Source: Brevundimonas sp. NIBR11
GTDB lineage: Bacteria; Pseudomonadota; Alphaproteobacteria; Caulobacterales; Caulobacteraceae
Length of the DNA: 64,000 nucleotides
Assembly: GCF_027912535.1 (NCBI RefSeq)
Contig: NZ_CP115465.1
Coordinates: 786,001-850,000 of the forward strand
Direction of reading: 5' to 3'
How positions within the stretch are numbered: position 1 is the stretch's first letter; every line of letters begins with the position of its first letter. This document shows, one piece after another, positions 43,284 through 52,353 of the stretch. The position numbers and the translations under genes were made by a program. Under the pieces are notes generated by a model. That model was not told where the DNA came from, did no database searches, and was given only the letters and a program-made list of their open reading frames with translations.

Positions 43284-44555
43284 ATGAATTTCCACGACCG
43301 AACGACCGATCTAAAGGCCGGCCTCACAGGGCATTCGCCCAGTTTGGAGCCTATCGCGAAGGTCCAGGTCATCATCACCTGCCCGGGGCGCAATTTCGTC
43401 ACTCTGAAGATCACCACTGAAAGCGGCGTCACGGGTCTGGGAGACGCGACGCTGAACGGGCGAGAACAGGCGGTCGTCGCCTATCTTGAAGAGCATATCG
43501 CGCCCTTGCTGATCGGCCGCGACGCGCACCGGATCGAGGACAGTTGGAACACGCTCCACAGGGGCGCTTACTGGCGCGGCGGCCCGGTGGACATGACGGC
43601 GCTGGCAGCGGTCGATGTGGCCCTTTGGGACATCAAGGCCAAGCTGGCGGGCCTGCCCCTGTATCAGCTTCTCGGCGGTGCGAGCCGGAGCGGGGTGACC
43701 GTCTATGGCCACGCCAATGGCGAGACGATCGAGGACACCATCGCCGAGGCCCGGAAATACGTCGCCATGGGCTACAAGGCTGTGCGCCTCCAGTCCGGCG
43801 TGCCCGGGCTCGGCAGCACTTACGGGGTGTCCAAGGACAAGATGTTCTACGAGCCGGCGGACGGGACCCTGCCGACCGAAAACCTCTGGTCGACCTCGCG
43901 CTACATGAAGAGCGTGCCGGACCTGTTCGCCGCGGCCCGAGACGCCTTGGGCTGGGACGTCGAGCTGTTGCACGACGTGCATCATCGGCTGACGCCGATC
44001 CAGGCCGGGCGGCTGGGTAATGACTTGGAGCCATACCGCCTGTTCTGGCTGGAGGACGCGGTGCCGGCCGACAATCAAGCCGCCTTCCGCACCATCCGTG
44101 CGCACACGACCACGCCGCTGGCGGTGGGCGAAATCTTCTCCTCGATCTGGTCGTGCAAGACCCTGATCGAGGAAGGGCTGATCGATTATATCCGGGCCAC
44201 CGTGGTCCACGCGGGCGGGATCAGCCATCTGCGCAAGATCGCGACCCTTGCCGAGATCCATCACGTGAAGACCGGGTGTCACGGGGCGACCGACCTGTCG
44301 CCGGTGACGATGGCGGCGGCGCTCCATTTCGGCCTGTCGGTGTCGAACTTCGGGCTGCAGGAATACATGCGTCATACGGCCGAGACGGACGCCGTGTTCC
44401 CGCACGCCTACACCTTCTCCGAGGGGATGATGCACCCCGGCGATGCGCCGGGTCTGGGGGTGGAGCTCGACGAAACGCTTGCCGCGACCTTCCCCTACAA
44501 GCGCGCCTATCTGCCGGTGAACCGGCTCGAGGACGGTACGGCCTTCTACTGGTGA
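43284..44555 (+). CDS. manD: D-mannonate dehydratase, enolase superfamily
   Basis: Converts D-mannonate to 2-keto-3-deoxygluconate, the step after glucuronate isomerisation and reduction. The 423 aa length and sequence match ManD/RspA proteins: [15 protein letters not shown], the 'Y-loop' region GSTYG, metal ligands in HDVHH (Asp231), [12 protein letters not shown] (Glu257) and [10 protein letters not shown] (Glu283), then [16 protein letters not shown] and NFGLQEYM. High-activity versus low-activity ManD cannot be settled here, but the uronate-locus setting supports true mannonate dehydration. No isomerase, reductase or KDG kinase genes are in the window. Confidence 0.9.
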   Translation: MNFHDRTTDLKAGLTGHSPSLEPIAKVQVIITCPGRNFVTLKITTESGVTGLGDATLNGREQAVVAYLEEHIAPLLIGRDAHRIEDSWNTLHRGAYWRGGPVDMTALAAVDVALWDIKAKLAGLPLYQLLGGASRSGVTVYGHANGETIEDTIAEARKYVAMGYKAVRLQSGVPGLGSTYGVSKDKMFYEPADGTLPTENLWSTSRYMKSVPDLFAAARDALGWDVELLHDVHHRLTPIQAGRLGNDLEPYRLFWLEDAVPADNQAAFRTIRAHTTTPLAVGEIFSSIWSCKTLIEEGLIDYIRATVVHAGGISHLRKIATLAEIHHVKTGCHGATDLSPVTMAAALHFGLSVSNFGLQEYMRHTAETDAVFPHAYTFSEGMMHPGDAPGLGVELDETLAATFPYKRAYLPVNRLEDGTAFYW

Positions 44556-44568
44556 GGCCTCGTCGACT

Positions 44569-45681
44569 TCAGAGATAGGTGCGCAGGAACTCGGTCAGGG
44601 CGACGATGGCCAGGGCCTGGCCGTAGGGCATCGATGTCACCGGGATGTCCTTGTAGAACTGCATGTCCCGACCCATCGCGGTGCCGAAGCTGACCTGTTG
44701 CAGCTCACCGGACGGGGCGATGTTGTCAAGCACGGCCTGCACCGCCTTCAGGCCGACGGCCTCGTACTGGCGCGGCAAATAGCCTTTTCGCACGGACTTC
44801 AGGATGCCGTAGGCGAAGCCCGCGGTCGCCGAGGCCTCCAGATAGCTGGACGGATCGACCAGCAGGGTATGCCAAAGGCCGCTGTCGTCCTGATGCTTGG
44901 CGAGGGTCGCGACCTGCTGTTCAAGGGCGTCGATCAGGAAGGTGCGGAGGGCGTCGCCGGGCTGGAGGTCCAGCATCTCGATGAACTCAGGGATGGCGAT
45001 GGTGACCCAACAATTCCCGCGCGCCCAAAGGGCCCCGGCGAAGTGGTGGCGGCCGTCGAAGGTCCAGCCGTGGTACCACAGGCCGGTCTGGCGATCGGTC
45101 AGGTATTTGATGTGCAGCAGATACTGGCGCTTGGCCTCCTCGACATAGTCGGGGCGGTCGAGCAGCAGGCCGATTTTGGCCAGCGGCAGGACCGACATCA
45201 TCAGGGTGTCGTCCCACAGCTGCTGGTAGTTCACCGTGTCGTAGGTGATGTGCTGGAAGCCGCCTTCCTCCGTCTTCGGCAGGCCGTCGTCGGCCATCAG
45301 ATATTCGGCCCAGGCTTCCAGATACGGCCGGTAGGAGGGCTCCCCCGTGTCCTCGTAGAGGTAGGCGAGGGCCAGCATCGGCGACATGGTGTTGATGTTC
45401 TTGGTCGGGGTGCCGATGGCGAACCGGTCCTCGAACCACTGGGTCATGACCCGGAACGCCTCGGCGTCGCCCGTCTGTTCATAGAGCCGCCAAAGGCCGA
45501 ACAGGCCCACGCCATGGGTCCATTCCCAGTCGTTCCAGCCCTTGGTGTCGATGACGCGGCCGTCTTCCAGCGTCATCAGGAACTCGCCGGTCTCGTCCTT
45601 GATGTTGATTAGGTTGTCGATCAGCCGGGCGATGGCGTCGGTGACCTGGGCGCGAGGGACCTGATGGGTGAGGGCGGCCAT
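44569..45681 (-). CDS. GH105/GH88-type unsaturated uronyl hydrolase
   Basis: Cytoplasmic glycoside hydrolase of 370 aa with no signal peptide. The (alpha/alpha)6 family features are GWNDWEWTHGVGLFGLWRLYE (Trp/Asp near residues 49-54), NINTMSPMLALAYLYEDTG, a VNYQQLWDDTLMMSVLPLA segment and GALWARGNCWVTIAIPEF, as in YteR/YesR. Such enzymes remove the unsaturated uronate end left by polysaccharide lyases, so it pairs well with the lyase at 38962. The ATG has AGGAG six bases upstream and follows the MFS stop by 26 bp, so the two genes are one operon. Confidence 0.88.
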   Translation of the reverse strand: MAALTHQVPRAQVTDAIARLIDNLINIKDETGEFLMTLEDGRVIDTKGWNDWEWTHGVGLFGLWRLYEQTGDAEAFRVMTQWFEDRFAIGTPTKNINTMSPMLALAYLYEDTGEPSYRPYLEAWAEYLMADDGLPKTEEGGFQHITYDTVNYQQLWDDTLMMSVLPLAKIGLLLDRPDYVEEAKRQYLLHIKYLTDRQTGLWYHGWTFDGRHHFAGALWARGNCWVTIAIPEFIEMLDLQPGDALRTFLIDALEQQVATLAKHQDDSGLWHTLLVDPSSYLEASATAGFAYGILKSVRKGYLPRQYEAVGLKAVQAVLDNIAPSGELQQVSFGTAMGRDMQFYKDIPVTSMPYGQALAIVALTEFLRTYL

Positions 45682-45707
45682 GGGTTACTCCTGAACAGGT
45701 CGGGCGG

Positions 45708-47240
45708 TCAGCGGCGGGCGACGGGGTTGGCGCCCCACAGGCGATCGTACTTCCAGCCCGACAAATCCTCGACGATCTGCTGGTGGTTCGGATCGGACGG
45801 GGTGCGTTCGCCGGAGCGGAAGTGCTCGATCTCCTCCAGCAGGATCGCATGGGTTTCGGGGTTCAGCTTGAATCGGGTCGAGACCAAGACGCCGAAGACG
45901 AGGACCGTCAGGGTGCCGAGGCCGAGGACCGCGACGATGGCGGTGATGGCCTGGGGGCTCTGGATGTCGGCGCCGGAGACGAATCCGGCGGCCTGCATCA
46001 CCTGACCGACCAGCATAACGGCGCCGGCCTGGCTCATCTTGCGGACGAAGGTCATGACCCCGGCGAAGGCGCCTTCGCGACGGCGGCCGGTGACGATCTC
46101 ATCCACGTCGGCCATGTAGTTGTAAGTCGCCCAGGGCACATAGTAGAGGGCGCCGCGACCGAGGCCGGCGACCACGACCGGCAGCCAGAGCAGTACCGAG
46201 GCGGCGTTGTAGCCGGCGAAATACATGCCGATGAAGATCACCACCCCGACGCCGAAGCAGAGGGCCGCGAACCGGTAGGCGGCTGCCGGCGACAGGCGGA
46301 TGGCGAAGTTTATGGCCAGCACGACCGAGACCAACTGCACCAGTGAGGTCACGCCGACGAGGCCCGCAACGATGGCCGCCGATCCGCTGAGGGCGAAGAC
46401 GACGAAATAGGTGAAGGCGGCGTTGTAGATGTCCTGGCTGATATAACCGCCCAGATACATGCCCAGGTGCAGGCGGAAGGCCCGGATGCGCAGGGTCGAG
46501 AACAGGTTGCGGTAGAGGGCGCCCATGTGGGTCAGGAGGCTGGGACGGGCGCGCAGCTCGGCTTCTTCCAGCTCGGGCGGGCGCTGCCGCTCCCAGCTGA
46601 AGGCGTAGAGCAGGCCGGCGACCAGCATGAACAGGCCCGCGAAGACGATGCCCATGTAGAGGTAGGTGTTGGGATCGTCGGGACCCAGCTGGGTGATCAG
46701 CCAGCCCGGCAGGAAGGCCGCGCCGGCGGAGGCCAGCTGGCCGCACAGGATGCGCGCGCCGGCCATCTGGGCCTTGGTCTTGTAGTCGGTGGCCATCTCC
46801 GAGGCGAGGGTCTCGTACGGGATGATCTCCATCGCATAGACCATCTCGAACAGGACGTAGGTGATCAGGTAGTACCAGAAGGTCTGGCCCGGCACCCACA
46901 TGAAGGCGAAGCTGGGCAGCAGCGGGATCGCCGCCAGGATGAAGAAGCGCCGCCGCCCAAAGGTTCGGGCCAGCCACCCCCGGCCGAGGTTGTCGGAGAT
47001 GTGGCCGATCACGGGGCTGACCACCGCGTCGATGATGCGCGCCACGCCGAAGATCATCGTCGCTTGCGCGACCGAGAGGCCGCAGAAGGTGGTGTAAAAG
47101 AACAGGATCCAGGTGCCAATGACGGTCATGGACCCGCCGCCCAGGACGTCGTTCAGCCCGTAGGCAGCCATATTGTACCAGCGCACCGGACGGGTCGGGT
47201 GCGTCGGCATCGCGGGCGTTGCGGCGATGGGGTCGGTCAC
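45708..47240 (-). CDS. GPH-family sugar:cation symporter (MFS)
   Basis: A 510 aa inner-membrane transporter of the glycoside-pentoside-hexuronide family. Family marks include RWYNMAAYGLNDVLGGGSMTVIGTWILFFYTTF near the start (in parts), IDAVVSPVIGHISDNLGRGWLARTFGRRRFF (motif A region) and VPYETLASEMATDYKTKAQM-like sequence (IPYETLASEMATD). Start is GTG at 47240 with AGGAGG seven bases upstream. It lies between iolA (82 bp upstream) and the GH105 gene on the same strand. It may carry unsaturated uronate disaccharides or myo-inositol; no other inositol transporter is in the window. Confidence 0.9.
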   Translation of the reverse strand: MTDPIAATPAMPTHPTRPVRWYNMAAYGLNDVLGGGSMTVIGTWILFFYTTFCGLSVAQATMIFGVARIIDAVVSPVIGHISDNLGRGWLARTFGRRRFFILAAIPLLPSFAFMWVPGQTFWYYLITYVLFEMVYAMEIIPYETLASEMATDYKTKAQMAGARILCGQLASAGAAFLPGWLITQLGPDDPNTYLYMGIVFAGLFMLVAGLLYAFSWERQRPPELEEAELRARPSLLTHMGALYRNLFSTLRIRAFRLHLGMYLGGYISQDIYNAAFTYFVVFALSGSAAIVAGLVGVTSLVQLVSVVLAINFAIRLSPAAAYRFAALCFGVGVVIFIGMYFAGYNAASVLLWLPVVVAGLGRGALYYVPWATYNYMADVDEIVTGRRREGAFAGVMTFVRKMSQAGAVMLVGQVMQAAGFVSGADIQSPQAITAIVAVLGLGTLTVLVFGVLVSTRFKLNPETHAILLEEIEHFRSGERTPSDPNHQQIVEDLSGWKYDRLWGANPVARR

Positions 47241-47322
47241 GGGCGGTCCTCCTGCTGCCCCGGTCGATGCCGGGGAAGTCGTTCTTCGGCTGCGCGGCGA
47301 TGGGGCGTGCCGCGCGTCACGC

Positions 47323-48825
47323 TCAGCTCATGGTCGGGATCACGAAGGCGTCGGCGAGGTCGCCCTCAGCCAGCCCATCGGGCCAGCGCTGGGTCACGGT
47401 CTTCATTCGGGTCCAGAAGCGGACGCCCTCCATGCCGTGCTGGTTGTGGTCGCCGAAGCCCGACCGCTTCCACCCGCCGAAGGAGTGATAGGCGACCGGC
47501 ACCGGAATGGGGACGTTGATCCCCACCATCCCGACCTGGACGCGGGCGGCGAACTCGCGCGCCGCGTGGCCGTTGCGGGTGAAGATGGCGACGCCGTTGC
47601 CGTACTGATGGTCGTCGGCGAGGGCGAGGGCGCTCTCGAAGTCCGGGGCGCGGACTATCTGTAAGACCGGACCGAAGATCTCTTCCTTGTAGGACTCCAT
47701 CGTCGGGGTGACGTGGTCGAACAGGGAGGGACCGACGAAGAAGCCGTTCTCGTGGCCCTGGAGAGTGAAGTTCCGGCCGTCGATCACCAGTTCGGCGCCT
47801 TCATCGACGCCGGTCTGGATCCAGCCTTCGATGCGCTTCTTGTGGATGGCGGTGACGACGGGGCCGTAGTGAGCCTCCGCATCATTGGAGACGCCGACGC
47901 GCAGGGCCTCGATGGCGGGGACGAGGCGTTCGCGCAGGGCCTCGGCGGTCGACTGGCCGACGGGAACGACGACGGGAAGGGCCATGCAACGCTCTCCGGC
48001 CGAGCCGAAGGCGGCGCCGCAGAGGTCGGCGACGACCTGTTCCAGATCGGCGTCGGGCATGACGATGCCATGGTTCTTGGCGCCGCCCATGGCCTGGACC
48101 CGCTTACCGGCGGCGGCGCCCCGGGCGTAGACATATTGGGCGATATCGGAGGAGCCGACGAAGCTGACCGCGCCGATCGAGGGGTGGTCGAGGATGGCGT
48201 CGACCATCTCCTTGTCGCCGTGGACGACCTGTAGGATGCCTTCGGGCAGGCCGGCCTCCAGCATCAGTTCGCACAGACGGTTGGGGACCGATGGGTCGCG
48301 CTCCGACGGTTTCAGGATGAAGGCGTTGCCGCAGACGATGGCCGGGCCGAACATCCACATCGGGATCATGGCCGGGAAGTTGAACGGGGTGATGCCCGCG
48401 CCGATGCCGACCGGCTGGCGCATGGAATAGACGTCGATGCCGGGCCCGGCGCCTTGGGTGTATTCGCCCTTCAGCGCATGGGGGATGCCGCAGGAGAATT
48501 CGATCACCTCGAGGCCGCGCTGGATGTCGCCCTTGGCGTCGGCGACGACCTTGCCGTGCTCGCTGGACAAGAGCTCGGCGAGTTCCTGCATGTTGGCCTC
48601 AATCAGCTCCTTGAAGCGGAACATGACGCGGGCGCGGCGCTGCGGATTGGTGCGGGCCCAGCTGGGCTGGGCGGCCTTGGCGGCGGCGACCGCGCGGTCC
48701 AGATCGGATGCGGCGCCCAGGCTGACGCGGGCCTGAACCTCGCCGACGCTGGGGTTGAAGACCTCGCCGTGGCGCGAGGCGGAGCCGGCGGCGTCGCCGG
48801 CGATCATGTGGTGAACCTGTCTCAT
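47323..48825 (-). CDS. iolA: Methylmalonate-semialdehyde dehydrogenase IolA
   Basis: CoA-acylating aldehyde dehydrogenase that turns malonic semialdehyde into acetyl-CoA, the last step of myo-inositol breakdown. From the ATG at 48825 it is 500 aa. Signatures: ITPFNFPAMIPMWMFGPAIVCGN, FVGSSDIAQYVY, catalytic Cys280 in GSAGERCMALP, GIVMPDADLEQ, and VGINVPIPVPVAYHSFGGWKRS, all typical of MMSDH/IolA. It starts 8 bp after the iolB stop, as the last gene of iolC-D-E-B-A. An upstream ATG at 48882 would overlap iolB and is rejected. A valine-pathway MmsA would be similar, but context decides for IolA. Confidence 0.93.
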   Translation of the reverse strand: MRQVHHMIAGDAAGSASRHGEVFNPSVGEVQARVSLGAASDLDRAVAAAKAAQPSWARTNPQRRARVMFRFKELIEANMQELAELLSSEHGKVVADAKGDIQRGLEVIEFSCGIPHALKGEYTQGAGPGIDVYSMRQPVGIGAGITPFNFPAMIPMWMFGPAIVCGNAFILKPSERDPSVPNRLCELMLEAGLPEGILQVVHGDKEMVDAILDHPSIGAVSFVGSSDIAQYVYARGAAAGKRVQAMGGAKNHGIVMPDADLEQVVADLCGAAFGSAGERCMALPVVVPVGQSTAEALRERLVPAIEALRVGVSNDAEAHYGPVVTAIHKKRIEGWIQTGVDEGAELVIDGRNFTLQGHENGFFVGPSLFDHVTPTMESYKEEIFGPVLQIVRAPDFESALALADDHQYGNGVAIFTRNGHAAREFAARVQVGMVGINVPIPVPVAYHSFGGWKRSGFGDHNQHGMEGVRFWTRMKTVTQRWPDGLAEGDLADAFVIPTMS

Positions 48826-48833
48826 GGGAATGC

Positions 48834-49628
48834 CTATCGCCGCACGATCCAGTCGTGGGCGGGATCGTTGTGGAAGACCCACTTGCGAACCGGGCCGGCC
48901 ATCACGTTGAGGTAATAGAGGTCGTAGCCGTGCGGGGCGCCGACCGGATGGTAGCCGCGCGGGACCAGAACGACGTCGCCGTCCTGGACCGCCATGGTCT
49001 CGTCCAGGTCGCGGGCGTCTGTGTAGACGCGCTGGAAGGCGAAGCCCTGGGGCGGGGAGAGCCGGTGGTAGTAGGTCTCTTCCAGCAAGGTCTCTTCAGG
49101 GACGGCGTCGCGGTCGTGCTTGTGCGGAGGATAGGAGGACCAGTTGCCGCCGGGCGTGATCACCTCGACGACCAGCAGGCTCTCAGCGATGTCATCGGCG
49201 TCCGACAGGATGTTCCTGACATGGCGGGTGTTGGTCCCCTGACCGCGCACCTCGACCGCGTCCGATCTCAGCACGCGGACGGCGCCCGCGCCCGTACCTG
49301 GGGCGGTACAGACGGCAATCTCGGCGTCCCTCTCGGCCGTGATGGCATAGGGCGCCTCGGCGGGCAGGTAGACGGAGGTCGCGGGACCGTCGAAGACGTC
49401 GCGACGTTCGCCCAGATTGGCATAGACCTCTCCGCCGGCCTCGATCGAAACCGTGCCGGATAGGATGACGAGGCAGGCTTCGCGTCTGGCCTCGGCGCCG
49501 CTGTAGGACTGGCCGGCGGCCAGCTTCAGGACGCGGAAGCCGACGTAGGTCCAGCCCGCGCTTTCGGGCGTCACCTCGGTGACGACGCCGTCGGCCGTCG
49601 GCCCATGGGGGCGGACCAGAAGCGACAT
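48834..49628 (-). CDS. iolB: 5-deoxy-glucuronate isomerase IolB
   Basis: Cupin enzyme converting 5-deoxy-glucuronate to 2-deoxy-5-keto-gluconate. From the ATG at 49628 it is 264 aa, the usual size. The two cupin halves are visible. The metal site lies in WSSYPPHKHDRDAVPEETLLEETYYHRLSP (in parts), with the family motif PPHKHD, and the later GFAFQRVYTDARDLDE and LVPRGYHPVGAPHGYDLYYLNVMAG are diagnostic. The ATG overlaps the iolE stop (ATGA). The frame upstream lies inside iolE and is not coding. Confidence 0.95.
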   Translation of the reverse strand: MSLLVRPHGPTADGVVTEVTPESAGWTYVGFRVLKLAAGQSYSGAEARREACLVILSGTVSIEAGGEVYANLGERRDVFDGPATSVYLPAEAPYAITAERDAEIAVCTAPGTGAGAVRVLRSDAVEVRGQGTNTRHVRNILSDADDIAESLLVVEVITPGGNWSSYPPHKHDRDAVPEETLLEETYYHRLSPPQGFAFQRVYTDARDLDETMAVQDGDVVLVPRGYHPVGAPHGYDLYYLNVMAGPVRKWVFHNDPAHDWIVRR

Positions 49629-50521
49629 CAGACCAGTCCCGCTTCGGCGGCGAGACGCTTCAGGGTATCGAGACCCGCCTGGTTGTAGATGCGCGGGTTG
49701 GCGACCGCGGGGTCCTGTTCGGCCTCGATGACGATCCAGCCGGAGTAGTCCATGCTCTTCAGAGCGCGCATCAGGGGGGCGAAGTCGTAGTCGCCGTCTC
49801 CGGGGGTGGTGAACATGCCGCCGACCACGCCGTTCAGGAAGCTCTGGCCATCGGCGTGGAACTGGGTGTGACGGCTGGTGCGGACGTCCTTGCAGTGGAC
49901 ATGGTTGACGCGCTCGGGACGGGTCTTGACCACCTCGACCGGGTCGATGCCGCCGTAGGTGGCGTGGCCGCTGTCGAGCACCAGGCCGACGTGGTCGCCC
50001 GTGACGCCGAAGAAGCGGTCCAACTCGGCCTGGGTCTCGACCGCCGTGCCGAGGTGGTGGTGGTAGGCGAAGCGCAGGCCCTGCTTGTTCACATACGCGG
50101 CGACGGCGTTCAGCCGCTCGCCGAAGAGGGCCCACTGGTCGTCGGTCAGGATCGGATGGGTGTCGAGCCGTCCGCCGTCGCGGTCGCCGTGGGTCGCGTT
50201 GGAGGTCTCGGCCAGGACGAAGATGGTCGAACCCATGGCCTTCAGCAGGATCATGTGATCGGCCATGGCCGCGATCTCTGCGTCGGCGTCGCGGACCAGA
50301 AGGTTCGAGGAATACCAGCCGCCGATGATTTCGACGCCGTAGCTTTCCATGATCGGCTTCAGGATGGCGGCGTCGCGGGGAAACTTGTTGCCCAGTTCGA
50401 CGCCTTCGAAGCCGATCTCCTTCACATCGGTGAGGAGGGCGTCCAGCGTGGTGTCGCCGCCCAGTTCGGGCATGTCGTCATTGGCCCAGGCAATGGGGCT
50501 GACCCCCCAGCGGATGGTCAT
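49628..50521 (-). CDS. iolE: Inosose dehydratase IolE
   Basis: TIM-barrel enzyme that dehydrates 2-keto-myo-inositol (scyllo-inosose). Its 297 aa length and motifs match IolE: WGVSPIAWANDDMPELGG at the start, GFEGVELGNKFPRD, FAYHHHLGTAVET with metal-site residues, GLVLDSGHATYGG, and HCKDVR. The C-terminal WIVIEAEQDP holds another metal ligand. It overlaps iolD at the start and iolB at the end by a few bases. Assignment is firm. Confidence 0.95.
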   Translation of the reverse strand: MTIRWGVSPIAWANDDMPELGGDTTLDALLTDVKEIGFEGVELGNKFPRDAAILKPIMESYGVEIIGGWYSSNLLVRDADAEIAAMADHMILLKAMGSTIFVLAETSNATHGDRDGGRLDTHPILTDDQWALFGERLNAVAAYVNKQGLRFAYHHHLGTAVETQAELDRFFGVTGDHVGLVLDSGHATYGGIDPVEVVKTRPERVNHVHCKDVRTSRHTQFHADGQSFLNGVVGGMFTTPGDGDYDFAPLMRALKSMDYSGWIVIEAEQDPAVANPRIYNQAGLDTLKRLAAEAGLV

Positions 50522-52353
50522 CGGTCGTCTCCGGTAAGCTTGGACTCATAGGCGCGGCGGGCGGCCTGGACCTCGGCGCGAGCCGAGACCTCGGGGACGG
50601 CGACGTCCCACCAACAGCCGCCCTCGGGCGTGGTGATCATTGGATCGGTGTCGATGACGATGACGTAGGATCGGTCGCTGGCGGCGGCGCGGGCCAAAGC
50701 CTGTTCCAGCTCGGCGACGCCCGTGACCTTCTCCGAGGCCGCGCCCAGGCTCCGGGCATGGGCGGCGAAGTCGATGTCGGGCATCGCGTCGTGACGCGCA
50801 TCGTCCAGCAGGTTGTTGAAGGGGCGTCCGCCCGTCGCCTGTTGCAGCCGGTTGATGCAGCCGTAGCCCCGGTTGTCGAGCAGGACGACGGTGATCTTGA
50901 GCCCGAGCATGACCGAGGTCGCCAGCTCTGAGTTCAGCATCAGATAGGAGCCGTCCCCGACCAAGACGAACACGTCGCGAGAGGGGTCGGCCATCTTGAC
51001 GCCGAGACCGCCCGCGACCTCGTAACCCATGCAGGAAAAGCCGTACTCGACGTGGTAGCCGCCGGGGCGGTGGCTACGCCACAGCTTGTGCAGTTCGCCA
51101 GGCAGCCCGCCCGCGGCGCAGACGACGACCGCGTCGTCGGAGGCCTGACGCCAGACGGCGCCGATGACCTGGGCGTCGGAGGGCAGGGCGTCGGAAGGGG
51201 TGGTGGCGCGGTCCCAGGCGGCGTTCCATTCGGCGACGTTGCTGGAACAGGCGTCACGCCAGTCCGACGAGACGGTCCAGCCGCCGAGCGCGTCGGACAG
51301 TTCGGTCAGCACCTCGCGCGCGTCGCCGACGACCGGATGGGCGTCGTGCTTGCCCGCGTCGTGGAGGGCGACGTTGATCTGGAACAGCCGCTTGCCCGTG
51401 AACAGGGTACGCGAGCCGGTGGTGAAATCCTGAAGTCGCGTGCCGACGGCGACGATCAGGTCGGCGGCCTCGGCGGCGGCGTTGGCGGCGCTGGTCCCCG
51501 TGACGCCGATGGAGCCGAGAGCCTGCGGGTGATCCCAGACGAGAGCGCCCTTGCCGCCTTGGGTTTCCGCGACCGGAATGCCGGTGCGGGCGGCGAGGTC
51601 GGCGAGAACGACCTCCGCGTCGGAATAGAGGACGCCGCCGCCGGCGACGATCAGCGGGGCTTTGGCCGTGTTCAGGGCGTCGATGAGATCGGCCAGTTCC
51701 TGACGGTCCGGACGCTGGCGACGGGTGCGCCAGACGCGAGGTGCGAAGAAGCTTTCGGGGTAGTCGAAAGCCTCGGCCTGGACGTCCTGACACAGGGCCA
51801 GGGTCGCGGGGCCGCAGGTCGCCGGATCGGTCATGATCCCCATGGCGCGGGGCATGGCGTCGAGGATCTGTTCCGGACGGGTGATGCGGTCGAAATAGCG
51901 GGAGACCGAACGGAAGCCGTCGTTGGCGCTGACCGTCGCGTCGGCGAAGTCCTCGATCTGTTGCAGGACCGGGTCGGGGCGGCGGGAGGCGTAAACGTCG
52001 CCTGGCAGGAACAGGACCGGCAGACGGTTCACATGGGCCAGGGCGGCGGCCGTGATCATGTTGGTTGCGCCGGGCCCGATCGAGGTGGTGCAGGCCATGG
52101 CGCGGCGGCGGCGCGATTGCTTGGCGAAGGCGATGGCGGCGTGAGCCATGCCCTGTTCGTTGTGGGCGCGGTAGGTCGGGAGGACTTCTTCGATTCCGGC
52201 CAGGGCCTCGCCCATGCCGGCGACATTACCGTGGCCGAAGATGGCCCAGACGCCCGCGAAATAGGGAACGACCGTTCCATCGACCTCGACCTGCTGGACG
52301 CTCATCCAGCGGGTCAGGGCCTGGGCCATGGTCAGGCGGACAGTGCGGCTCAT
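50518..52353 (-). CDS. iolD: Trihydroxycyclohexane-1,2-dione hydrolase IolD
   Basis: Thiamine-diphosphate enzyme that opens the ring of 3D-trihydroxycyclohexane-1,2-dione to 5-deoxy-glucuronate. From the ATG at 52353 it is 611 aa. The TPP_N part has FGHGNVAGMGEAL and the active-site Glu region HNEQGMAHAAIAFAKQ; the central domain and the TPP_C motif VFVLVGDGSYLMLNSELATSV...DNRGYGCINRLQ (in parts) follow. The sequence is of the acetolactate-synthase-like IolD type. The start overlaps the iolC stop (ATGA). Frame upstream of 52353 is inside iolC and rejected. Confidence 0.94.
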   Translation of the reverse strand: MSRTVRLTMAQALTRWMSVQQVEVDGTVVPYFAGVWAIFGHGNVAGMGEALAGIEEVLPTYRAHNEQGMAHAAIAFAKQSRRRRAMACTTSIGPGATNMITAAALAHVNRLPVLFLPGDVYASRRPDPVLQQIEDFADATVSANDGFRSVSRYFDRITRPEQILDAMPRAMGIMTDPATCGPATLALCQDVQAEAFDYPESFFAPRVWRTRRQRPDRQELADLIDALNTAKAPLIVAGGGVLYSDAEVVLADLAARTGIPVAETQGGKGALVWDHPQALGSIGVTGTSAANAAAEAADLIVAVGTRLQDFTTGSRTLFTGKRLFQINVALHDAGKHDAHPVVGDAREVLTELSDALGGWTVSSDWRDACSSNVAEWNAAWDRATTPSDALPSDAQVIGAVWRQASDDAVVVCAAGGLPGELHKLWRSHRPGGYHVEYGFSCMGYEVAGGLGVKMADPSRDVFVLVGDGSYLMLNSELATSVMLGLKITVVLLDNRGYGCINRLQQATGGRPFNNLLDDARHDAMPDIDFAAHARSLGAASEKVTGVAELEQALARAAASDRSYVIVIDTDPMITTPEGGCWWDVAVPEVSARAEVQAARRAYESKLTGDDR

